Both the position numbers and the translations under genes were made by a program. The notes below the pieces were generated by a model that did not search any database, was not told the origin of the DNA, and saw only the letters and a list, made by a program, of their open reading frames with translations. A stretch of DNA of 64,000 nt. Source: CAUZFZ01 sp963579025 (GTDB taxonomy: Bacteria > Planctomycetota > Planctomycetia > Planctomycetales > Planctomycetaceae). Below are positions 7,232-16,148 of the stretch, piece after piece; the first letter of the stretch is position 1, and every line of letters begins with the position of its first letter. The stretch covers positions 1-64,000 of the forward strand of contig CAUZFZ010000011.1 of assembly GCA_963579025.1 (NCBI GenBank), given 5' to 3'.

Positions 7232-7272
7232 GACTCCTGTGATCGCCTGAAGCGAGTCAAATGGTAGGAGTC
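7232..7272 (-). promoter_or_regulatory. Hairpin that would hide the integrase SD
   Basis: On the transcript strand GACTCCT (7272-7266) can pair with AGGAGTC (7238-7232). The second arm contains the AGGAG SD placed six to ten bases before the integrase ATG at 7226. Seven pairs with a 27-nt loop would reduce ribosome access. Inferred from sequence only. Confidence 0.45.
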
Positions 7273-7318
7273 AGAAGTAAGCGTCGACCATCGACGCAAA
7301 CCGTGCGCAAATCCAACA

Positions 7319-7340
7319 GCGCTCACAACGCGCTCACAAT
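7319..7340. repeat. Tandem 11-bp repeat GCGCTCACAAC/T
   Basis: GCGCTCACAAC (7319-7329) is followed directly by GCGCTCACAAT (7330-7340), between the integrase and the tRNA. Short direct repeats in this position are often binding sites for integrase or excisionase; that role is inferred. Confidence 0.45.
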
Positions 7341-7353
7341 CGACGTGGCAAAT

Positions 7354-7390
7354 AAAAAAGGACCTACGTCAGGTTTGACGTAAGTCCTTT
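7354..7390 (-). terminator. Intrinsic terminator downstream of tRNA-Gln
   Basis: On the minus strand AAAGGAC-T-TACGTC and GACGTA-G-GTCCTTT form a stem with one mismatch and a six-base loop, followed directly by TTTTTT. It starts 42 bases after the tRNA 3' end and fits a tRNA terminator. Confidence 0.7.
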
Positions 7391-7432
7391 GGCCTCATTG
7401 CCCTGCAGAGACACTCGATCTCTATGGGAAGA

Positions 7433-7504
7433 TTACCCGGCCAGGACTTGAACCTGGAATGGCTGGACCAAAACCAGCTGTGTTACCAATTACACCACCG
7501 GGTA
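7433..7504 (-). tRNA. tRNA-Gln (anticodon TTG)
   Basis: On the minus strand a 72-nt cloverleaf: acceptor TACCCGG/CCGGGTA with discriminator A, anticodon stem GCTGG/CCAGC with loop TTTTGGT giving anticodon TTG, T-arm CCAGG-TTCAAGT-CCTGG. CCA is not encoded. The recombinase gene starts about 200 bp from its 3' end, making this gene the presumed integration site. Confidence 0.93.
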
Positions 7505-7657
7505 AGACGCTACATCACTCTCTGTGTGTCGGGCGGGAATCTATGGCATGACCGAAGCAGCGACAAGATTCGAGACTGACAGGTTCATGACCTGGTACGG
7601 CCAGCCGGCTTAGAACCGCTCGATAAACAACTGACTGTCGGATGCCCCTCCCCCTGA

Positions 7658-7682
7658 CCCTCTCCCCACGGGGGGGAGAGGG
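7658..7682. repeat. CCCTCTCCCC / GGGGAGAGGG dyad
   Basis: A perfect 10-bp dyad in the gap between the tRNA and the helicase gene, within a longer C-rich then G-rich stretch. It may act as a terminator for the helicase gene (stop 7756, minus strand). The rest of 7505-7755 shows nothing else. Confidence 0.5.
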
Positions 7683-7755
7683 GACTTTCTCTCGACACGG
7701 GAATACCACACTGGTGCCGCAGGCATGACGCTGCCGGCACTGGCACGTGTCGACT

Positions 7756-10700
7756 TCAGGACAACAACATGTCGAGGTCCTCGACGGTCAGGTTTTTCAG
7801 GCCGGAGTTGTTCTCTTTCAGGATCGCGTCGGCCAAGTCCTTTTTCTGTCGCTGCAGGTCCGCGATTTTCTCCTCGACCGTGTCTTCGCAGATCAGACGG
7901 TAGGCGAAGACTCGTCGTGTCTGGCCGACTCGGTGGGCACGGTCGATGGCCTGGGCTTCGACTGCCGGATTCCACCACGGATCCAGCAGGAAGACGTACT
8001 CCGCCGCCGTCAGGTTCAGACCCAGACCGCCAGCCTTCAAACTGATCAGGAAGAGTGGACAGTCTGGATCGTTCTGGAACCGGTCGACGTGCTGTTTTCG
8101 GTTACGCGTCTGGCCGTCCAGGTATTCGTACACGATGCCGCGGTCGTCCAGGTGCTTACGGACAATCGCCAGCAGGCTGGTGAACTGCGAAAAGATCAGG
8201 GCCTTGTGGCCTTCCTGAGTCAGTTCTTCGATTTGCGCGCACAGCACGTCCAACTTGGCAGATGATTCGCCGATGCGGGCCGGGTCCAGCAACCCCGGAT
8301 GGCACGCCGCCTGTCGCAGCCGGAGAAGTGCTTCCAGAACGTGCATCCGAGTCTTTGCCAGTCCCTGATCGTTGACCATCCCGATCAACGACTCGCGGTA
8401 GTGGTCCCGCATCTCCGAATACAGCCGTTTCTGCTCTTTGCCCATCCGGCAGTGGATCGTCTGCTCGACCTTCTCGGGCAAATCGTTGGCAACCTGCTGC
8501 TTGGTCCGTCGCAGGATGAAGGGGCTCAACCCGTGACCGAGCAGACCGCGTGATTCTTCGTTCTGCGCGTCGGCGGCGTAGACTCGGAACAGCGAACTGC
8601 GTCCCAGCATGCCGGGATTGAGGAACTCGAAGATTGACCACAGGTCACCCAGATGGTTCTCGATCGGTGTCCCGCTGAGTGCGATGCGGTGATTCGCCTG
8701 CAACAGCCGTGATGCGCGAGCAATCTGAGAGGCCGCGTTTTTGATCGTCTGGGCTTCGTCCAGCACGATGTAGTCGAAGCGAGTTTCTTTGAGTGCCAGG
8801 ATGTCTCGGCGCAATGTGCCGTAGGTCGTCAGGACGATGTTGTATTTGTGAAACTCATCGCGCAGTTGGGCTCGCTCGGTACCGCTGTATTCGAGGACTT
8901 GCAGATTCGGAGTGAACCGTTCCGCCTCTTCCTTCCAGTTGAACATCAGCGATTTGGGCACGACGATCAGTGACGTGCTTTGTTCCACAGTGCCCTCGTC
9001 CAATCGTTCCTGGAGCAGTGCCAGCATCTGGACGGTTTTTCCCAAGCCCATATCGTCGGCCAGACAGCCCCCGAAACCGAAGCTTTGCAGAAACTTCAGC
9101 CAGCCCAGGCCTTCACGCTGATAACCCCGCAACTCGCCGACGAAATGCTCGGGTTCCGCAACGGAAGTGACACCGTCGAACGACCGCATCCGGTCGCGCA
9201 GGTCCAGGAACTGCTGGTCGTAGTCGACGTCCGGCTGGCCGGAGAGAAGTGCATCGAGCAGCCCGGCCTGCGTGGACGTGAACCGCAGATGTTCGTCTTC
9301 CGGAGTCCCCAGCCCGGCCAGCAGTCCGTATTGGTCGAGCCATTCTTCGGGGAGAATGCCGAGCGAGCCATCGCCCAGGCGGATCGTCGTTTCCCCGCGT
9401 GACAATGCCGCGAGGAGTTCCGGCAGTGCCAGACCCTGCCCGCCAAAGTCGACCGTCGCGTGCAACTCGAACCAGTCGATCGCCGTATTGACCCGAAACT
9501 GGACCTGCCCCGCCTGGCGGACCTGCTGTCCGTCGGCCTGGACATCCCACTTATCCGCGATCAACTGTCGGACAGCCGGACCAAGTTCTCTCACAGAGAT
9601 TTCGACGTCGTGTGACCCGCGACGACGATCCAGCAGTCGCCGGAAACCATGCTGCTCCAGCTCGCGCCAGAAACCGACTTCCCGCTGCCGGTCACGCACG
9701 ATGCAGCGACCTTCACCACGCTGCACAATGGCCAGACGCCGACTCGAAGCCCGAACGATTGTGCCGCCGTAATCAAAGCTGACCTCGGCACGCAGACGTT
9801 CGTGTCGCCAACGACCCTGCGGCGCAGTGACTGTCAACAGAGGCTGCGGCTCCGGGGTAATCTCTTCCAGTCGCAGTTGTTCCGGCAATTCCAGACGCGG
9901 CGTTGCGGGCATGTCCAGAAGCTGATCGACAAAGTCGGCTTCGTCGCCGTCGGGCACCTGAATCGGGGTTTCCGACTGCAGTAACTGGATCCACTCGTAG
10001 GCGCCAAAATCTTCCAGGTGTGCGATGGATCGGCCTCGCAGCACAAAGCCCCCGGGTACAACAAGCTCGGCATCTCGGACATCGCAGACCACTTCCTGCC
10101 CCTCGCGCGACAAGCGACCGGCCAGAGTCCAGTGTCCGTCATCGGCTTCGTGAACGACGGCCATACTAAGCGTCCACGGCGGACCATCGTCCCATTTCAG
10201 GGGTTTGGGTTTCGTGTCCTCGTCGTCCTGAATCGAAAAACGACTTGTTTCGCACAGGGCCGGCAGCAGTTCCTCACCGAGTTCGGCGGGGATGCGGTAG
10301 CGATAAACGGCCGTCTGGAACTCGGTCTGATTCGCGAACCAGTTGGTCCGGTCAACGACGCCACCACCCATCATGGAGAGAACGCGGCGGTCTTCTTCAC
10401 GCTCGACCTCATCGAGTTTGCCGGGTTTCAACTTGAGCGGTTTCTGTTTGCCCCATTGTCCGTTGGCCCGACGCTGGCGTTGCAAGACATCGACGACGAT
10501 CAAGCCGGCCGCACGACTGGCGGCGACGTCGAGTTCGTAGCGAATTTCCCGTTCGCGCGTGGTGGCCGAAGTCAGGTCGCCTTCATCCAGCTCTTCCCGC
10601 AGAGTATTGAATCGGCGTTCCCAGCTGCGGAGCGTTTGTTCCGGCGCGGGTTTAGGCGTCTCGCGTCGCGTCGTCGCCGCGGACGGAACGAAGACATCAC

Positions 10701-11073
10701 CACTGATCAGATCGTCAAAGAGCTCACCATCAAGCTGATCGACCAGAACTTCGTCACTGGCGGCAAACGGCGGGAAGAAGCCCGGTTGGACTCCACCGTT
10801 CATATAGCCGTTAGCTTCGGCCAGCAGAATGGTGGCCCACACGTGCTTGCAGTTGACTTCCTGCTGACCAGGTTTCGCGCACGTGCAAAAAGTGACGAGC
10901 TGACTCTCGGTGCGGGACAGTTGTGTCTGGAATTCTTCAGTGTCGGACACGACACCGTAAACGCGGTCCGGTGTGACGTGCGCAATTTCGACGCGCTCGT
11001 TCTGAACGTAGGCGGCCCCGCGAAAGCGGATGTCCCCTCGAAACCGGGATTCCAGAACCCTGGAAAGCGACAC
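7756..11073 (-). CDS. SWIM-domain SNF2/DEAD-like helicase
   Basis: 1105 residues from GTG 11073, chosen because GCAGGAGGGA (11090-11081) is a near-perfect SD eight bases upstream; the open frame reaches 11127 without such support. A SWIM zinc finger CxC..CxH (FCTCAKPGQQEVNCKHVW) lies near residue 65, then a long linker, then the SNF2 motor with Walker A MGLGKT near 675, DEAQ box near 770, LSGTPIENHLGDLW, and the C-terminal lobe ending SLKAGGLGLNLTAA and QAIDRAHRVGQT. Such proteins use ATP to remodel protein-DNA complexes; bacterial members are often called RapA- or HepA-like. The gene starts right outside the element and looks chromosomal. Confidence 0.9.
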   Translation of the reverse strand: MSLSRVLESRFRGDIRFRGAAYVQNERVEIAHVTPDRVYGVVSDTEEFQTQLSRTESQLVTFCTCAKPGQQEVNCKHVWATILLAEANGYMNGGVQPGFFPPFAASDEVLVDQLDGELFDDLISGDVFVPSAATTRRETPKPAPEQTLRSWERRFNTLREELDEGDLTSATTREREIRYELDVAASRAAGLIVVDVLQRQRRANGQWGKQKPLKLKPGKLDEVEREEDRRVLSMMGGGVVDRTNWFANQTEFQTAVYRYRIPAELGEELLPALCETSRFSIQDDEDTKPKPLKWDDGPPWTLSMAVVHEADDGHWTLAGRLSREGQEVVCDVRDAELVVPGGFVLRGRSIAHLEDFGAYEWIQLLQSETPIQVPDGDEADFVDQLLDMPATPRLELPEQLRLEEITPEPQPLLTVTAPQGRWRHERLRAEVSFDYGGTIVRASSRRLAIVQRGEGRCIVRDRQREVGFWRELEQHGFRRLLDRRRGSHDVEISVRELGPAVRQLIADKWDVQADGQQVRQAGQVQFRVNTAIDWFELHATVDFGGQGLALPELLAALSRGETTIRLGDGSLGILPEEWLDQYGLLAGLGTPEDEHLRFTSTQAGLLDALLSGQPDVDYDQQFLDLRDRMRSFDGVTSVAEPEHFVGELRGYQREGLGWLKFLQSFGFGGCLADDMGLGKTVQMLALLQERLDEGTVEQSTSLIVVPKSLMFNWKEEAERFTPNLQVLEYSGTERAQLRDEFHKYNIVLTTYGTLRRDILALKETRFDYIVLDEAQTIKNAASQIARASRLLQANHRIALSGTPIENHLGDLWSIFEFLNPGMLGRSSLFRVYAADAQNEESRGLLGHGLSPFILRRTKQQVANDLPEKVEQTIHCRMGKEQKRLYSEMRDHYRESLIGMVNDQGLAKTRMHVLEALLRLRQAACHPGLLDPARIGESSAKLDVLCAQIEELTQEGHKALIFSQFTSLLAIVRKHLDDRGIVYEYLDGQTRNRKQHVDRFQNDPDCPLFLISLKAGGLGLNLTAAEYVFLLDPWWNPAVEAQAIDRAHRVGQTRRVFAYRLICEDTVEEKIADLQRQKKDLADAILKENNSGLKNLTVEDLDMLLS

Positions 11074-11658
11074 GAACGGTTCCCTCCTGCTGCATCGGCT
11101 GCGCGATCCGTGCGGCGGTTGAGCCACGCGGATGCATGCACCCGCGCGAGGAAATATCCCCCCTCAACACAACGCGTATGACAAACAGTCCGCAACCGTA
11201 AACCGACTGCCAGAGCGTCCCTGCCCGTCGGTATGGACTGATGTGCGATGGATCACGCCGGCCGGCTGGCATCGGCGTCATCAACAGGAAATTCACGCCA
11301 GCCCGAAGCGCGAAAGAAGGGTTGTAGTCGTGAGGGGTTGGAACCCCGATTTCCCTCACTCGCGCTTCTGGCTGGTGTGGACGTTCCCGACTCACAGATT
11401 ACCGCGAAATGCGGCGCAGATTGCGAAGTTATCGCATCCTGGCTTTGAGGGACAGGCCCGTCCGTCGCTTTCCGGTACGCCACTGATAATTCGTGACAGC
11501 CACTGTCATGGAGACCGGACTTTGCTAGGCTCCGGGGTTTGGCTCGGCGAACGACCGGCGCGTCGGATCGTCGACCAAATCACGTTGCGATATCGGAAAT
11601 CGTCTTGTGTGTGCATCCACGGCGGACGGTATCTCCCTCGGTTAAGCGTTCGTGTCCG
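11074..11658. other. Intergenic region between divergent genes
   Basis: No gene is supported. It must hold the promoters of the helicase gene (leftward) and the gene at 11659 (rightward). The palindromic repeat 11296-11376 lies in the middle. Confidence 0.5.
11296..11376. repeat. Imperfect palindrome, family A copy 1
   Basis: CCAGCCCGAAGCGCGAAAG near 11298 pairs with CTCGCGCTTCTGGCTGG near 11358-11374. A nested dyad GGGGTTGGAACCCC lies at 11333-11346. Related to 54936-55003. Confidence 0.55.
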
Positions 11659-12624
11659 ATGATTCAGGCAGGTCTCACTGGCACAGGTCCCACCTGGAAC
11701 CGTTATCAGTCGGTTCTGTCGCACCTCCGTCGACCGCTGCATGTTGTCGCAGTGTTCGACAACACGCCGGCAAAAGCCGAAAACGGCTCGGTGGCTTCGG
11801 TAACCGGGCTGCAGGCACTGGCACGCCGTGCGGATGTGCAGGCGATCCTGCTGATGGACTCCGGTTGGACGGGCATTGCCGGGCTCGACCTCCTGACCAC
11901 TGGCGACAAGTCTGTTCTCGTTGCGAATTGGATCGATGCCGATCGTGCACGTTTCGAGCGGATTCATCAGCGGGCTGCCGAGGCTGGAGCGACGGTCATG
12001 CCCGCCATGTGGCGACGCTACATGCCAGCGTCGATCCGGCTGCAGGAATTAATCGCGACGGACCTCGGTCCACCTCAATTGATCGAATTGACCGTCACTG
12101 CTCCGCCCAGTCGGTCAAATGGGCGACAGAAACTGGAGCCGCTGATTGGCTGGATCGATTACTGCCGCAACCTGTTCCGTTCATTTCCGGAATCGGTGTC
12201 ACTCGACTCGGATGCAAGTGGGCCGTCAGGGACGAGTCTGCAAATTCACTATCCCGCCCGATCCGGCGTCACGACTCCAGACAGTCAACGTCGCGCGATC
12301 ATTCGAATCGACGAGAATGCGGACGGAGGAGCGTCGGATGGTTTGCCGCAGGAGTCGCTCCCCGCAATTCCCCGAATTTCGGTTACATGCGATGGCGGCT
12401 CAGCAGAGATTATTAACCGGGTAGAACTCGAGTGGCGGGCCAACGATGAGCCGGTTCAGACCGAGTCGCTGGCGGCGGAGCGATCAGAAGAGGAAATCAT
12501 GCTCGATCTGTTCTGCCGCCGCGTGGTCGGCGGTTTGATTCCAGTAGCCGACTTCAACGACGCAGTTCAGGCCATGCGAATCGTTGAGCAGACAGGGCTA
12601 CTCACAAACGGTGGCATTGGCTGA
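11659..12624 (+). CDS. Gfo/Idh/MocA-like Rossmann protein, degenerate
   Basis: 321 residues from ATG 11659; the frame is open from 11539 but the extra part is not protein-like. The N-terminus MIQAGLTGTGPTWNRYQSVL followed by LHVVAVFDNTPAKAE and later VQAILLMDSG resembles the nucleotide-binding half of Gfo/Idh/MocA oxidoreductases, as does the long C-terminal half ending in VGGLIPVADFNDAVQAMRIVEQT. The EKP catalytic motif seen in active members (present in the protein at 56196) is absent, so it may bind a nucleotide or substrate without redox activity. No SD is obvious. Medium confidence for the fold, low for any activity. Confidence 0.6.
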   Translation: MIQAGLTGTGPTWNRYQSVLSHLRRPLHVVAVFDNTPAKAENGSVASVTGLQALARRADVQAILLMDSGWTGIAGLDLLTTGDKSVLVANWIDADRARFERIHQRAAEAGATVMPAMWRRYMPASIRLQELIATDLGPPQLIELTVTAPPSRSNGRQKLEPLIGWIDYCRNLFRSFPESVSLDSDASGPSGTSLQIHYPARSGVTTPDSQRRAIIRIDENADGGASDGLPQESLPAIPRISVTCDGGSAEIINRVELEWRANDEPVQTESLAAERSEEEIMLDLFCRRVVGGLIPVADFNDAVQAMRIVEQTGLLTNGGIG

Positions 12625-12630
12625 AGGCGG

Positions 12631-12696
12631 GAGCCGTAGCCCGATTTCTCCGGAATCGGGACCTGCCGCGTGCGGATTTCAGAGAAATCCGCCTAC
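12631..12696. repeat. Dyad pair, family E copy 1
   Basis: GAGCCGTAGCCCGATTTC followed by TCCGGAATCGGG (12631-12660), then TGCGGATTTCAGAGAAATCCGC (12671-12692). The same motif with GATTTC/GAAATC arms recurs at 33974-34140. Confidence 0.6.
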
Positions 12697-12752
12697 CGCT
12701 TCACGGTTTGGTTCCTGGACGCCCGCTGCCCGCTGAATCAGCGTCGCAGATG

Positions 12753-13298
12753 CTACCCGTCCGGATCGTCCAGCAATTGCTGCAACCGCGATGCGAGTTC
12801 GACCGTGAATTGCTGCGTCCAGGATGCGTCGATCAATTCGACGTCAATCAAATCTCGCAGGTGTGTCCGATCCTTGTCTCGAAACGACGTCAGTTTCATG
12901 CGGACAAGGGCCTCCAGAGAGAGGACGCGGAATCCTAACGCGTCCACGGATTCGGCAACGTCCGCGGCCGGCTCCACATACTCGTCGCGAACTTTCTCGC
13001 CCGCGAAAACAATATGCACGGCGTCACGGAACTTCGCGTCAGGACCGTCCAGGAAAAAATCGATGCCACCGGCGTGCCGATATGTGAATCCGGCCGTTTC
13101 CATTGCGGCAATAGCCGCCGGCAGGTCGTCTCGACGCAGCAACAGATCAACGTCCTGCGTAAACCGCACGGCGGCCGGATCGACACGTCCGACCCATTCA
13201 GCCACGGCGTTACCACCCAGAACAGCGTAGGAAACATCCGCCGCATTCAAGGCCGCTGTCGCGCGTCGCAAACGCTGTTTAACGGCTTCGATCGCCAT
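12753..13298 (-). CDS. Nucleotidyltransferase-like protein
   Basis: 181 residues from ATG 13298 (a GTG at 13349 is the alternative; GGGA about ten bases before the ATG favours 13298). The motif GGNAVAEW followed by RFTQDVDLLLRRDD is the G-G/TxDVDL pattern of minimal nucleotidyltransferases, including AbiEii-type and LinB-like proteins. The C-terminal half (LGFRVLSLEALVRMKLTSFRDKDRTHLRDLIDV) also matches that superfamily. It lies alone between the degenerate Gfo/Idh gene and metY on the opposite strand. No antitoxin-like partner is adjacent, so a toxin role is not supported. The substrate is unknown. Confidence 0.72.
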   Translation of the reverse strand: MAIEAVKQRLRRATAALNAADVSYAVLGGNAVAEWVGRVDPAAVRFTQDVDLLLRRDDLPAAIAAMETAGFTYRHAGGIDFFLDGPDAKFRDAVHIVFAGEKVRDEYVEPAADVAESVDALGFRVLSLEALVRMKLTSFRDKDRTHLRDLIDVELIDASWTQQFTVELASRLQQLLDDPDG

Positions 13299-13515
13299 GG
13301 CGACACGATCCCATCCTGAAACCAATGATGTGGGAGATGCTGGTGTCACGATTCACCTGCCGTACGCGGGAAAACGCCTGTTCGAGACCAACCAATCTAC
13401 TTCGTTCAGCACGAAGATGATACGGCCGTTGGCTCCTCGACCGGCGAGGTCAGTTTGCCAGGAATCCACCGGCGTGTATTCTCGGCGAGTGGATTGATCT
13501 CTCCCGGAGCAGACA

Positions 13516-14814
13516 ATGACTGACGAACACGGCTTTGCGACACGGTGCCTGCACAGCGGACAGGAACCAGACCCGACGACTAACTCGCGGGCCGTGCCGA
13601 TTTACCAGACGACGTCTTACACGTTTGATGACACCGACCACGCCGCCCGTCTGTTCGGGCTGCAGGAATTCGGGAACATCTATTCGCGATTGATGAACCC
13701 GACGACCGACGTGCTCGAAAAACGGATCGCCGCTCTGGAAGGTGGGTCGGGAGCACTGGCGACCTCATCCGGACAGGCTGCCGAAACGCTCGCGATCCTC
13801 AACATCGCGCAGGCCGGCCACAACATTGTTTCGTCGACCAGCCTCTACGGCGGCACGTACAACCTGTTTCACTACACGCTGCCGAAGATGGGCATCGACG
13901 TTCGCTTCGTCCAGCAGGACGATCCGGAGAACTTCCGGTCTGCCATCGACGACAACACACGTGCCGTTTATCTGGAATCGATTGGCAACCCGCGTTGCGA
14001 CATCGCGGATTTCGAATCCATCAGTTCGATCGCCCACGAAGCCGGCATCCCGTTGATTGTCGACAACACACTGGCGTCGCCGTATCTGTGCCGGCCGTTC
14101 GAACATGGAGCCGACATTGTCGTTCACTCGACGACGAAATTCATCGGCGGACACGGGACCAGCATCGGCGGAGTCATTGTCGAGAAAGGCGATTTCCCGT
14201 GGGACAACGGCAAGTTTCCCGAGCTGACAGAACCGGATCCCAGCTATCACGGACTCAAGTACTTCGAGACCTTCGGTCCGATGAAACTCGCTTACCTGTT
14301 GAAGATTCGCACGCAGGGAATGCGCGATCTGGGGGCCTGCATGAGTCCCTTTAACGCGTTCATGTTTCTGCAGGGACTGGAGACATTGCATCTTCGTATG
14401 CCTCGACACAGCGAAAACGCGCTCGCAGTTGCACAGTTCCTCGAAAGCCACATGAAGATCTCGTGGGTTAACTACCCGGGACTGGAAACACATCCCAGCT
14501 ACCAGGCGGCACAGAAATACCTGCCACGCGGATGCGGAGCGATCTTCGGTTTCGGCGTGAAGGGTGACACGCTGGAAGAGCAGCACGCGCGAGGAGCGAA
14601 GCTCATCAACAGTGTGAAGTTGCTGTCTCACCTGGCCAACGTGGGCGACAGCAAGTCGCTGATCATCCACCCGTCGAGTACCACGCATCAGCAGCTCACG
14701 ATCGAAGAGCAGGCGGCGTCCGGTGTGACTCCCGACTTTGTGCGACTGTCAGTCGGCACGGAACACGTCGCCGACATCATTGGCGACCTGGAGCAGGCCC
14801 TTGATCAGGTGTAG
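13516..14814 (+). CDS. metY: O-acetylhomoserine sulfhydrylase
   Basis: 432 residues, the normal length for the enzyme that makes homocysteine from O-acetylhomoserine and sulfide using PLP. Diagnostic segments are FATRCLHSGQEPDP, VPIYQTTSYTF, YSRLMNPTTDVLEKRIAALEGG and VVHSTTKFIGGHGT with the PLP-binding Lys near 208, plus IVDNTLASPY. The ATG follows CCCGGAGCAGACA with GGAG as SD. No SAM riboswitch is apparent in the 13350-13515 leader. It is convergent with the alcohol dehydrogenase gene. Other gamma-family enzymes (cystathionine gamma-synthase) are shorter and lack this N-terminal pattern. Confidence 0.92.
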   Translation: MTDEHGFATRCLHSGQEPDPTTNSRAVPIYQTTSYTFDDTDHAARLFGLQEFGNIYSRLMNPTTDVLEKRIAALEGGSGALATSSGQAAETLAILNIAQAGHNIVSSTSLYGGTYNLFHYTLPKMGIDVRFVQQDDPENFRSAIDDNTRAVYLESIGNPRCDIADFESISSIAHEAGIPLIVDNTLASPYLCRPFEHGADIVVHSTTKFIGGHGTSIGGVIVEKGDFPWDNGKFPELTEPDPSYHGLKYFETFGPMKLAYLLKIRTQGMRDLGACMSPFNAFMFLQGLETLHLRMPRHSENALAVAQFLESHMKISWVNYPGLETHPSYQAAQKYLPRGCGAIFGFGVKGDTLEEQHARGAKLINSVKLLSHLANVGDSKSLIIHPSSTTHQQLTIEEQAASGVTPDFVRLSVGTEHVADIIGDLEQALDQV

Positions 14815-14894
14815 CCAGACGACGCGTCCCTGCTCCACTGTCGAGGAGAACGTGGCCGAGGACCGGATGCGGGCGTAACCGCACGGACTCGGGC

Positions 14895-15980
14895 CTACTT
14901 GCCCGGCGAAAGCAGCACCTTGACACAGTCGTGAGTGCGCTCACTGAATTGCCGGTACGCGGCCGGACCATCGGACAACGGCACGTTGTTGTGCGTGACG
15001 ATCTGTTCGACAGGTACGACCAGTCGTCCTGCTTCAACCTCGCCCAGCAGCCGGTCCAGATAAGACCGCACGGGGCAGCGTCCAGCGCGATATGTCACAT
15101 TCCGGTTGTAGGCATCGGCGGGAGAGAACGAAAACTGATCCGACGTATGCATCCCGACCGCCGAGATCACACCGCCAGGACGAACCAGATCGAACGCCAT
15201 CGACTGCGCGGCTGGTAAGCCGACAGCTTCCAGCACGGAGTCCGCCCCGCCTCGACGACCGTGCCGCACTGCCGACTGCTGCACAATCAGACCGGCTTCT
15301 TCCGGAACAACTGCAACGGCTCCCAGCGACTGTGCTCGCTGTCGACGGCCTTCGACGGGATCGATCGCAAAGACCGTTTCCGCGCCCAGGTAACGAGCCG
15401 CAGCGATCGCGGAGAGGCCGACGGCTCCGCAGCCGATCACGACCGTGATCCCGTCGCGACGAACATCCCCCATATCCGCGCAGAAGAACCCGGTCATAAA
15501 GTTGTCACCCAGTAGAATCGCCGCTTCAAGCGATACACCAACTGGGATCTTCTGCAGCGTGGTGTCCGCCAGAGGCACTCGCACAAATTCGGCCTGCGCG
15601 CCTGGTAAGCCGCGTCCACCATCGTCTTCGCCGGGTGGCGGCTGGTAACCGTAGACCTGCCAGTGATCGCACCGACCACTCAGACCATCTCTACAGAAGA
15701 AGCAGTCGCCGCAGGAAGTTGTAAACGGGCTCAACACTACGTCACCAATGTGGAATCGCCGCACGGCAGAACCAATCGCGACAATCTCACCGACCAGTTC
15801 ATGCCCCGGAATCGTTCCGTCGGCGACCGGTTCTCGCCCGTGGTATTGATGCAGGTCCGATCCGCAAATGCCCGCCCGCCGGACCGCGACAATCACGTCA
15901 GTGTCAGCTTCGATGACTGGATCGGGAGCATCGGTGATGAAGCTGACCGATTCAGTCCCCGTCAGTGCCAGTGCTTTCAT
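14895..15980 (-). CDS. Zinc-dependent alcohol dehydrogenase
   Basis: 361 residues from ATG 15980; the frame is open to 16082 but the domain begins here. Catalytic-zinc ligands are seen in GICGSDLH (Cys 39) and GHE (His 60, Glu 61); structural zinc cysteines are at 90, 93, 96 and 104. The NAD(P)-binding segment GCGAVGLSAIAAARYLGAE follows. This is the medium-chain dehydrogenase family, most like threonine/sorbitol-type members. The substrate is not predictable. It is convergent with metY and upstream of nothing obviously co-transcribed. Confidence 0.85.
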   Translation of the reverse strand: MKALALTGTESVSFITDAPDPVIEADTDVIVAVRRAGICGSDLHQYHGREPVADGTIPGHELVGEIVAIGSAVRRFHIGDVVLSPFTTSCGDCFFCRDGLSGRCDHWQVYGYQPPPGEDDGGRGLPGAQAEFVRVPLADTTLQKIPVGVSLEAAILLGDNFMTGFFCADMGDVRRDGITVVIGCGAVGLSAIAAARYLGAETVFAIDPVEGRRQRAQSLGAVAVVPEEAGLIVQQSAVRHGRRGGADSVLEAVGLPAAQSMAFDLVRPGGVISAVGMHTSDQFSFSPADAYNRNVTYRAGRCPVRSYLDRLLGEVEAGRLVVPVEQIVTHNNVPLSDGPAAYRQFSERTHDCVKVLLSPGK

Positions 15981-16148
15981 CCGAATTGCTCTTTTGCGAG
16001 TTGAGAATCTGACCCTCAGCAGGAGACGGTATCCGTCACGTCGTCCCTGCGAAAACGAGTATTTCTCCGCCTCCGGAGGCACCTGGCCGTTGATACACTG
16101 AGGCCTCTGTCACGGTCGTAGAATTCTTCACTGTTCTGGGAGGGCCGA

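Larger units (their letters stand above)
1..7504. mobile_element. Right part of an integrated element at tRNA-Gln
   Basis: A tyrosine recombinase gene lies just downstream of the 3' end of a tRNA-Gln gene, the usual layout of elements that integrate into tRNA genes. The interior carries a replication-relaxation family protein, an excisionase-like HTH protein and several small unknown proteins, while genes beyond the tRNA look like ordinary chromosome. The left end is not in the window: I found no copy of the tRNA 3' end between 1 and 5900, so the true start and exact att sites are unknown. The recombinase carries a nonsense codon, so the element is probably defective. That it is a mobile element is inferred from gene content and position. 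Confidence 0.6.

Noticed and set aside
10018..11181. 387-codon open frame opposite the SNF2 helicase start
   Set aside because: Shadow of the helicase, whose start has an excellent SD.
12753..13298. Toxin-antitoxin system (AbiE type)
   Set aside because: The nucleotidyltransferase-like gene has no adjacent antitoxin-like gene; the neighbours are unrelated.
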